Below, piece after piece: positions 1 to 4,344 of a stretch of DNA of 5,498 nt. The notes under the pieces were generated by a model. That model made no database searches, was not told the origin of the DNA, and worked only from the letters and a program-made list of their open reading frames with translations. The stretch covers positions 1 to 5,498 of the forward strand of contig CAIVNT010000147.1 of assembly GCA_903907305.1 (NCBI GenBank), read 5' to 3'. Every line of letters starts with the position of its first letter. Position 1 is the stretch's first letter. The position numbers were made by a program, and so were the translations under genes. The DNA comes from an uncultured Ignavibacteriota bacterium (GTDB lineage Bacteria > Bacteroidota > Ignavibacteria > UBA10030 > UBA8401).

Positions 1-71
1 ACTGGAGGAGCAGGATGTGCCTGACCAGCAGGAATTTGCAACTTAATAAAACCAACGACTTTTTTTGCCAT
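1..71 (-). CDS. rplK: 50S ribosomal protein L11, N-terminal fragment (cut by window edge)
   Basis: Only the first 23 codons and two bases are present; the gene continues beyond position 1. The translation begins MAKKVVGFIKLQIPAGQAHP and then APPV, which is the typical start of bacterial L11, including the proline-rich APPV element of the N-terminal domain. L11 binds the GTPase-associated region of 23S rRNA and helps elongation and release factors act on the ribosome. The ATG start is at 69-71, 30 nt after the nusG stop, with only a weak purine-rich sequence (AGTAGAG) upstream. Its position after secE-nusG matches the conserved secE-nusG-rplK order, which supports the call despite the short fragment. 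Confidence 0.93.
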   Translation of the reverse strand, partial: MAKKVVGFIKLQIPAGQAHPAPP

Positions 72-101
72 AATAATACTCTACTGAGTTAAATTGATAA
101 A

Positions 102-662
102 TTATTTTTCAACTTCTACTTGACTGAAATCGAGTTCGATCGGCGTCTTCCGACCGAAGATACTCACCATCACCTTCAACCGTAATTTTTCCGCATTGAT
201 CTCCTGCACAAATCCGGTAAAATTGTGAAACTGACCGCTGATAATCTTTACCGGTTCCCCGATATGGAACGGCACTTCAAACCGTTCGATTTCGGTCCCA
301 TCCTCTTTCTTCTCTTCGATCTTTCCGATAAGACGCTTTACTTCGTCCGGCTGCAACGGTACGGGACGATCCTTCGTTCCCACAAAGCTGAGTACCGAGG
401 GAGTGTTCAGGATCAAATGCTTGGTCTTCTCGTCCAATATCGCTTCAACCAGGATATATCCGGGGAAAAAGTTCTTCGTCTTGCTCTTCTTTTTTCCATC
501 CTTCACTTCGAATATTTTTTCGGCCGGGATAAGGATACGGGTGATCTTGTCCGATAAACCCTGCTCTTTCGCTTCGCTCTCCATGGAGAGTTTCACCTTG
601 TTCTCGTGTCCCGAGTAGGTGCGAACGACATACCATCTATGTACAACGGCTGATTCCACCAC
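102..662 (-). CDS. nusG: Transcription termination/antitermination factor NusG
   Basis: A complete 186-aa NusG, close to the usual length of about 180 aa. Family knowledge: NusG binds the RNA polymerase clamp through its NGN domain and contacts Rho or ribosomal protein S10 through its KOW domain, coupling transcription to translation. Visible here: an NGN domain at about residues 8-115, with WYVVRTYSGHENKVK (10-24) and the hallmark FFPGYILVE (65-73), followed by a KOW domain at about 135-185 (GEPVKIISG, then NFTGFVQEI). The start is GTG at 660-662, directly after the TAA of secE with no intergenic base; a second GTG is the next codon. AAGGGA inside the end of secE, about 9 nt upstream, fits the first GTG, and no Met occurs before residue 27. 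This suggests translational coupling to secE. No insertion domain or unusual residue is seen. Confidence 0.97.
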   Translation of the reverse strand: MVESAVVHRWYVVRTYSGHENKVKLSMESEAKEQGLSDKITRILIPAEKIFEVKDGKKKSKTKNFFPGYILVEAILDEKTKHLILNTPSVLSFVGTKDRPVPLQPDEVKRLIGKIEEKKEDGTEIERFEVPFHIGEPVKIISGQFHNFTGFVQEINAEKLRLKVMVSIFGRKTPIELDFSQVEVEK

Positions 663-845
663 TTAAAAGATTCCCTTGATAGCTTGACTGACAAGCGTAT
701 CCACAACGTAGACGAATAGCGCGATAACGCCGCACACACCGAGAACAACCAAAGTTGATTCCTGGAGTTCTTTTTGTGTTGGCCACGTTACTTTACCCAT
801 CTCTTTGTAGACGTCAGTAAAGAAGTTGATGATTTTTTCTTTCAT
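663..845 (-). CDS. secE: Preprotein translocase subunit SecE (short, single-membrane-span form)
   Basis: A 60-aa protein of the short SecE type common outside the Enterobacteria. SecE clamps SecY in the inner-membrane SecYEG translocon. Visible: an amphipathic N-terminal helix (residues 2-16), the conserved KVTWPT motif (18-23), and one hydrophobic span at about 31-50 (STLVVLGVCGVIALFVYVVD). The ATG start at 843-845 is preceded by AAGG eight nt upstream. It lies 19 nt downstream of tRNA-Trp, and its TAA directly abuts the nusG start codon. The tRNA-Trp-secE-nusG-rplK order is widespread in bacteria, which backs the assignment of such a small gene. Confidence 0.96.
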   Translation of the reverse strand: MKEKIINFFTDVYKEMGKVTWPTQKELQESTLVVLGVCGVIALFVYVVDTLVSQAIKGIF

Positions 846-864
846 AATAACCTTGACACTTCTG

Positions 865-937
865 CACGGGTGGAGGGACTCGAACCCCCAACCAACGGTT
901 TTGGAGACCGCTACTCTACCAATTGAGCTACACCCGT
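865..937 (-). tRNA. tRNA-Trp (anticodon CCA)
   Basis: A full 73-nt cloverleaf. The acceptor stem is ACGGGTG/CACCCGT and the discriminator is G73, which is usual for bacterial tRNA-Trp. The D-stem is GCTC/GAGT. The anticodon stem is GCGGT/ACCGT around loop CTCCAAA, giving anticodon CCA. The T-arm is GGGGG-TTCGAGT-CCCTC with one wobble pair. The CCA tail is not encoded, since the bases after G73 are CAG. It lies 7 nt after the rpmG stop and 19 nt before secE, so it probably has to be cut out of a polycistronic transcript. Confidence 0.97.
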
Positions 938-944
938 ACGAAAT

Positions 945-1094
945 TTACTTGGTTTCTTTGTGAATTGTGTGTTTGTTGCAGCGGGAGCAATATTTTTTGT
1001 ACTCAACACGATTCGTCTGTTTCTTTTTGTTCTTCGTGGTTGAATAATTCCGCTCCTTGCAAACGGTGCATTCGAGGGTAATGATATCTCTCAT
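945..1094 (-). CDS. rpmG: 50S ribosomal protein L33, zinc-binding (C+) form
   Basis: A 49-codon ORF encoding a very basic protein that begins MRDIITLECTVCKERNYSTT and ends with CSRCNKHTIHKETK. The two CxxC pairs (C9/C12 and C36/C39) are the zinc ribbon of C+ L33, and the length is normal for the family. L33 sits near the E site of the large ribosomal subunit. The ATG at 1092-1094 is preceded by a good Shine-Dalgarno sequence, AAAGGAA (1101-1107, spacing 6 nt), stronger than those of most neighbours. The TAA stop is at 945-947. The gene lies between tRNA-Gly and tRNA-Trp; from memory, rpmG also precedes tRNA-Trp or secE in other phyla such as Thermus. Confidence 0.95.
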   Translation of the reverse strand: MRDIITLECTVCKERNYSTTKNKKKQTNRVEYKKYCSRCNKHTIHKETK

Positions 1095-1146
1095 ACTTCA
1101 TTCCTTTTTCTGAACTGTAAAACTGTTACTCTATTTTTTTTTCTTG

Positions 1147-1219
1147 AGCGGAAGACGGGACTCGAACCCGCGACCAACAGCTTGGAAGGCTGTGACTCTA
1201 CCAACTGAGTTACTTCCGC
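1147..1219 (-). tRNA. tRNA-Gly (anticodon UCC)
   Basis: A 73-nt cloverleaf. The acceptor is GCGGAAG/CTTCCGC and the discriminator is U73, as expected for bacterial tRNA-Gly. The D-stem is ACTC/GAGT. The anticodon stem is ACAGC/GCTGT around loop CTTCCAA, giving anticodon UCC. The T-arm is GCGGG-TTCGAGT-CCCGT. No CCA tail is encoded. It is the last of four clustered tRNAs and is followed after 52 nt by rpmG, at the place where tuf stands in many bacteria. Confidence 0.97.
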
Positions 1220-1237
1220 GTCATTAACTTTCGGCTG

Positions 1238-1310
<73 letters not shown>

Positions 1311-1326
1311 ATCTTTTGCGTTTACG

Positions 1327-1409
1327 TGGGTAGGGAAGGATTCGAACCTCCGAAGCCCGAGGGCGACAGATTTACAGTCTGTTGCGTTTAACCACTTCGC
1401 TACCTACCC
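1327..1409 (-). tRNA. tRNA-Tyr (anticodon GUA), class II with long variable arm
   Basis: An 83-nt tRNA. The acceptor is GGGTAGG/CCTACCC and the discriminator is A73. The anticodon stem is ACAGA/TCTGT around loop CTGTAAA, giving anticodon GUA. The extra arm contains the small helix GCCC-TC-GGGC, as expected for bacterial class II tRNA-Tyr. The T-arm is GGAGG-TTCGAAT-CCTTC with one wobble pair. No CCA tail is encoded. It sits between the two threonine tRNAs. Confidence 0.97.
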
Positions 1410-1423
1410 ATACCATTTCTTTG

Positions 1424-1496
1424 AGCTGGCAATCAGACTTGAACTGATGACCTGCTGATTACAAATCAGCTGCTCTACCAACTGAGCTATGCCAGC
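1424..1496 (-). tRNA. tRNA-Thr (anticodon UGU)
   Basis: A 73-nt cloverleaf. The acceptor is GCTGGCA/TGCCAGC and the discriminator is U73, the same as in the other tRNA-Thr here. The D-stem is GCTC/GAGC. The anticodon stem is GCTGA/TCAGC around loop TTTGTAA, giving anticodon UGU. The T-arm is ATCAG-TTCAAGT-CTGAT. No CCA tail is encoded. It is the first gene of the tRNA operon, about 75 nt downstream of the predicted transcription start and 17 nt after a strong leader hairpin. Confidence 0.97.
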
Positions 1497-1513
1497 GTAA
1501 ATACCCAAAGAAT

Positions 1514-1565
1514 CAATGCTCTTTTGAGAAACCTCTCAATACAAAGGTTTCTCAAATAGGCATTG
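1514..1565 (-). promoter_or_regulatory. Long stem-loop in the 5' leader of the tRNA-rpmG-secE-nusG operon
   Basis: A perfect 12-bp inverted repeat (plus strand TTTGAGAAACCT at 1523-1534, AGGTTTCTCAAA at 1545-1556) closes a 10-nt loop. Across a 3x3 internal loop it is extended by a perfect 6-bp outer stem (CAATGC at 1514-1519, GCATTG at 1560-1565). It begins only a few nt after the predicted start site and ends 17 nt before tRNA-Thr(UGU), so it fills most of the leader. No T-run follows on either strand, so it is not a standard intrinsic terminator. A role in RNase processing, transcript stability or attenuation is inference; a DNA-level operator palindrome is the alternative. Confidence 0.6.
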
Positions 1566-1577
1566 TGACGGAGTTAA

Positions 1578-1607
1578 CAAATATATACTTTTTTACAAGA
1601 AAGTCAA
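1578..1607 (-). promoter_or_regulatory. Predicted promoter of the tRNA-Thr...rplK operon
   Basis: On the minus strand TTG (1605-1607) is followed after 19 nt by TATATTTG (1578-1585), an exact fit to the Bacteroidetes -33/-7 consensus (TTG, spacer of about 17-23, TAnnTTTG). The same bases read as a sigma70-like TTGACT (1602-1607), 16-nt spacer and TATATT. The expected start is near 1570-1574. It lies just downstream of the terminator of the preceding gene and upstream of four tRNAs, where a strong promoter is expected. No start site has been measured. Confidence 0.7.
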
Positions 1608-1620
1608 CAGAATATGCGTT

Positions 1621-1649
1621 AAAAAATACTAACCTAAGACTAGTATTTT
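1621..1649 (-). terminator. AT-only hairpin terminator overlapping the stop codon of the DUF2723 gene
   Basis: On the minus strand AAAATACTA (1641-1649) and TAGTATTTT (1623-1631) form a perfect 9-bp stem with a 9-nt loop, and two more T extend the 3' tract to six T. The TAG stop (1640-1642) lies at the stem-loop junction, so a terminating ribosome would cover one arm. The stem has only one G:C pair, so efficiency may be modest. Position, between a gene end and a promoter in the same direction, supports the call. Confidence 0.55.
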
Positions 1650-3421
1650 ACGGGGATTTCAGAGGCTTTTTTGAGGTAGAACTGGGCGGATTCCCGGTAA
1701 CCATGGAATTCTTCATACTGAGCTCTGAGAGCAAGTCCATTTCGTGACAACATTTTGATCTGCTTTGTATAGGCATCGCTTCCTTTGAAGTCGCGGAATT
1801 GAAAGATCGGATCTTGAATCGGCACATATGATGTATCCGTCGATAACCGGAACACCAATCCTGCAGGTATTCGATTGTAGCCGGCAGTGTATTGCGGTTC
1901 GATCTCCGGAGTGACATAAACTGCACGTTCCTGATTCTTATCGATGAAACTTTTCAGCAGCTGCGTATAACGGCCTTCGATAACAGTAACGTCGTACGGA
2001 AGTGCATGTTCAAATTTATCCAACTCCTCCAAAAATAATTGTATCTCCTGTCGAGATCTCCGTGTCAGTTCCGGATACATGATTTCCAATTGAGAGAAAT
2101 ACCATGAACGGCGGAGCAGTTCCTTATCGATCACGGTGACATCCTTCCGAATCCCTTTTACGTGCTGATAATACAAGGAAGCGGCGACGAAGTAATCCCA
2201 TTGATATGAGATGACAATGGAATTGGGGGGGAGATTCAACAGGATATTCTTTGTGTAATCCTCCACGAGATAGTTTGTGCTCTGATCCACCTCTTCCCTA
2301 TTATTATAGAGCTGAAAACCGGCAGCGATCAAAAGAATAACAGTAATACTCCAACGGAAAGACGCGCTTTCCGCACGGTCCAATATCAGACGGATACCGA
2401 ACGCTGCGAAGAGCGCAATGGAAACAAATGCGAGCAGAAAGTACGAGTCAATATCATGGATATCATAATTGATAGAGTAACCAACGCAGGTGATCAGCAA
2501 CAGTGATACGAAAATAAATTTTCTACGTTCTTTGAATAACAAGGATACTGCTCCGAGTGCAGCGAGGATAAGCACAGGGAAAAAGAATTCATTCGTGAGA
2601 TTATCAAAAAAATAATTGAGCTGACGACCGGCCGCTTCGGTCGAAGAGAACATAAATACGCGGAATTGTTTTCCCGTGAAGTGCCACCACAACCGTTCGG
2701 CAGTCTGCGGATTCCCCCAATTGAGCAAAGGATGCTGCATCGCACGAAATGGTAAATATAAATAGAGCGAAAGAGCGGCAATGAATGGTACCGCAAGTAT
2801 TCCTATTTTTTTAATGGACTCTTTTCCAAATCCGTATTCCGCGAAGAACCAGTAAATCATTGCAGGAGCGAGCAGGACAGTGGTAAGGTGATTGGTAAAT
2901 GACAATCCCACAATGAAAGCAAACAGCAGCCAATATTTGGATGAACGATGCTTTATTGCTTTCACAAACAGATAGAGATCGGCCATGATCAACATCAGGT
3001 GAAGTGAATAGACTTCAATGGCGAGCCCCTGGAACCAAAACGTCCTGGAAAAGCCTATAAACATTGATGATATTGAAGCCGCGGCTAGAACATTCCAACT
3101 GTTCTTTCTCGATACATCATCTATTATAGAGATGACCAAGAAGAAAAAAATGACATCCGATACAGATGTGATAAGAGCAGCAAAGATATTCAGGCGGACG
3201 ATCATTTCCTGTGCGACCGGAAGTGAAGACCAGATCTTTGTGATGAGAGTAAAAAGCGGATATCCTGTGGGATGAGCTATGCCGAGTGAGACTGCGACCG
3301 ATGACAATTCCCCGCTGTCGATGAACCCGACAGTGGGTGCCATGGTGAGGCAATAGACCAAAAAAACGGCCAGCCCGATGAGTGATGCTAATAAATATTT
3401 TATGGTGTTATAAGAGAACAT
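1640..3421 (-). CDS. DUF2723 / GT117-type multi-pass membrane glycosyltransferase-like protein
   Basis: A 593-aa integral membrane protein. After the first transmembrane helix (about 9-27) comes FIDSGE (33-38) and then AHPTGYPLF (49-57). This acidic motif in the first extracytoplasmic loop plus an HPxGxP-type motif is the signature of the DUF2723 family, placed in the GT-C fold near protein O-mannosyltransferases. D35 and E38 are the likely catalytic or metal-binding acids. Other family-like elements are IEVYS (135-139), NHLTT (177-181), YLPFRA (222-227) and DIDSYFL (323-329). I count about 10-11 hydrophobic spans up to residue 371, then a soluble C-terminal region of about 220 aa, whose last helices (563-590) look TPR-like. 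The family is thought to use lipid-linked sugars; donor and acceptor cannot be told from sequence. ATG at 3419-3421 has no clear Shine-Dalgarno sequence. It appears monocistronic, with terminators on both sides and no glycan genes beside it. Confidence 0.85.
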   Translation of the reverse strand: MFSYNTIKYLLASLIGLAVFLVYCLTMAPTVGFIDSGELSSVAVSLGIAHPTGYPLFTLITKIWSSLPVAQEMIVRLNIFAALITSVSDVIFFFLVISIIDDVSRKNSWNVLAAASISSMFIGFSRTFWFQGLAIEVYSLHLMLIMADLYLFVKAIKHRSSKYWLLFAFIVGLSFTNHLTTVLLAPAMIYWFFAEYGFGKESIKKIGILAVPFIAALSLYLYLPFRAMQHPLLNWGNPQTAERLWWHFTGKQFRVFMFSSTEAAGRQLNYFFDNLTNEFFFPVLILAALGAVSLLFKERRKFIFVSLLLITCVGYSINYDIHDIDSYFLLAFVSIALFAAFGIRLILDRAESASFRWSITVILLIAAGFQLYNNREEVDQSTNYLVEDYTKNILLNLPPNSIVISYQWDYFVAASLYYQHVKGIRKDVTVIDKELLRRSWYFSQLEIMYPELTRRSRQEIQLFLEELDKFEHALPYDVTVIEGRYTQLLKSFIDKNQERAVYVTPEIEPQYTAGYNRIPAGLVFRLSTDTSYVPIQDPIFQFRDFKGSDAYTKQIKMLSRNGLALRAQYEEFHGYRESAQFYLKKASEIPVKY

Positions 3422-3445
3422 TCAATGACGTATTTATTAGAAGTC

Positions 3446-3606
3446 ATCTCAAAAACGAAATATATTTTTTATCCAAGTGTCATTCCTGAATAATTTTGGC
3501 GGAAGTCCATAATACCGGACCCCCGATAGGCACATTTTCCGTCACAAAGTGGTGGCTTCGCTAAAGTGATCCCTTCGGGACGGGGTGACAACGATATTTT
3601 TGAGAT
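3446..3606. repeat. Possible small palindromic/MITE-like element with terminal inverted repeats
   Basis: This non-coding stretch is bounded by ATCTCAAAAA (3446-3455) and its exact reverse complement TTTTTGAGAT (3597-3606). Nested inside are partly matching inverted ends, GTGTCATTCC (3478-3487) and GGGGTGACAAC (3582-3592), and small hairpins such as GTCC...GGAC (3505-3520) and TCCC-TTC-GGGA (3570-3580). The TGTCATTCCTGAA...GGGGTGACA layout resembles short dispersed repeats of environmental bacterial genomes. It carries no ORF of note and is more GC-rich in its centre than its flanks. One copy cannot prove it is mobile or repeated, and no clear target-site duplication is seen. The DUF2723 promoter must lie in or beside it. 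Confidence 0.4.
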
Positions 3607-3613
3607 AGTGTCT

Positions 3614-3667
3614 AAAAATTAATGCCGCACTTCACAAGGAAAATACGAAGATTCCGTGAAGTACGGC
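3614..3667 (-). terminator. Rho-independent terminator after the response-regulator pair
   Basis: The minus-strand RNA pairs GCCGUACUUCAC (3656-3667) with GUGAAGUGCGGC (3624-3635): 12 bp with one U:G wobble, and a further A:U pair at the base. GGAA/UUCC can pair inside the 20-nt loop. A five-T tract follows shortly after (3614-3618). The element starts 46 nt past the response regulator stop. The plus strand has no T-run after the stem, so it acts for the minus-strand genes. Confidence 0.75.
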
Positions 3668-3712
3668 AATAGAATTCTTATGAACGTTACTCTGCGCTCG
3701 CAGCTCAGACCA

Positions 3713-4279
3713 TTATGAACGCACACCTGCGTCGATCCGAAGATCGCTCTTGATTGTTACCAACAGATCTTTCAGATCGGAGAGCATAAGCGCAGTCTGC
3801 TTCTCCGTTGAAACTGACGATGGTAAATGACGGCACAGAGCATCGAACTTTCTGACCGCTTCCAACATTTTTGCTTTTTCAAAAACAAGTTGTTTGCCGG
3901 ATCTGCAGCTTCGGATACCATTATAGATTCTGGCAAACAGCTCATCCGAAGAGAACGGTTTGATCACATAATCATTCGCGCCTGCATTGAAGGCTTCGAC
4001 AATATTTTCCGTCATGATCCTGCCGGAGAGCATAATAACATAGAGGTCGTTATCCTTTCTCTTCTGCCGGATTGATGCGAGTATCTCAATCCCGGAAATA
4101 TTCGGCAGTTCCCAATCCAACAGCATTATATCCGGATGGAACGAACTGAGCAATGCCAATCCCTGCTCGGCATTGGCTGCAGTTTTTACTTCAAAACCAT
4201 TTTCCGTCAATATCATCTTTATCTGTTCGACATAGAACTGGTCGTCATCAATCACTAAAATTCGGTTCTTTATATCCAT
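3713..4279 (-). CDS. Response regulator: receiver domain with short C-terminal tail of unknown type
   Basis: A 188-aa protein with a complete CheY-like receiver at about residues 5-122. Key residues are intact: the acidic pocket D11/D12/D13, phospho-acceptor D55 in LLDWELP, S85 at the switch Thr/Ser position, Y104, and K107 in KPF (107-109). It should therefore accept phosphate from a histidine kinase, though no kinase gene is in the window. The C-terminal 65 residues are predicted mostly helical (KQLVFEKAKMLEAVRKFDAL, then SDLKDLLVTIKSDL). They show no recognisable HTH, GGDEF, EAL or HD-GYP domain and are too short for most output domains, so a protein-interaction or dimerisation role is the best inference. 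ATG at 4277-4279 is preceded by AAAGGA about 12 nt upstream. The gene follows the sigma54 activator by 63 nt with no clear terminator between, so they are probably co-transcribed. Confidence 0.9.
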   Translation of the reverse strand: MDIKNRILVIDDDQFYVEQIKMILTENGFEVKTAANAEQGLALLSSFHPDIMLLDWELPNISGIEILASIRQKRKDNDLYVIMLSGRIMTENIVEAFNAGANDYVIKPFSSDELFARIYNGIRSCRSGKQLVFEKAKMLEAVRKFDALCRHLPSSVSTEKQTALMLSDLKDLLVTIKSDLRIDAGVRS

Positions 4280-4321
4280 GTTAGTACTTCATCCTTTCTG
4301 TTTCATTTATTTCACTGCTCC

Positions 4322-4344
4322 GAAATATCATTATGTAATATTTC
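4322..4344 (-). repeat. Short inverted repeat between the two response-regulator genes
   Basis: GAAATAT (4322-4328) and ATATTTC (4338-4344) are perfect 7-bp arms around a 9-nt spacer, overlapping the TGA stop of the sigma54 activator. No T-run follows on the minus strand, so it does not look like a terminator. It could be a weak mRNA hairpin or chance in AT-rich sequence. Confidence 0.3.

Noticed and set aside
225..557. 110-aa plus-strand open frame antisense to nusG
   Set aside because: It is a shadow of the clearly real nusG on the minus strand, with no recognisable family or start signal.
1517..1527. BoxA-like TGCTCTTTTGA on the plus strand in the tRNA leader
   Set aside because: A boxA antitermination site would have to be on the minus strand, the direction of the operon; here it falls in the arm of the hairpin on the wrong strand.
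1565..1747. 60-aa plus-strand open frame starting in the tRNA operon leader region
   Set aside because: It overlaps the promoter, the terminator and the end of the DUF2723 gene on the opposite strand, and has no ribosome binding site or family resemblance.
3456..3485. Possible -7 box TATATTTC for the DUF2723 gene on the minus strand
   Set aside because: One mismatch to TAnnTTTG, and no TTG at the right distance upstream; the nearby TTG is only 9 nt away. Too weak to annotate.
3678..3721. Direct repeat TTATGAACG at 3678-3686 and 3713-3721 around the response regulator stop
   Set aside because: Only two 9-bp copies, with no further structure between them that suggests an attachment site or insertion; likely chance.
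4280..4315. Tiny overlapping ORFs (MKQKG and MKY) before the response regulator start
   Set aside because: Three to five codons with no repeated or regulatory amino acid pattern and no attenuator structure; no support for a leader peptide.
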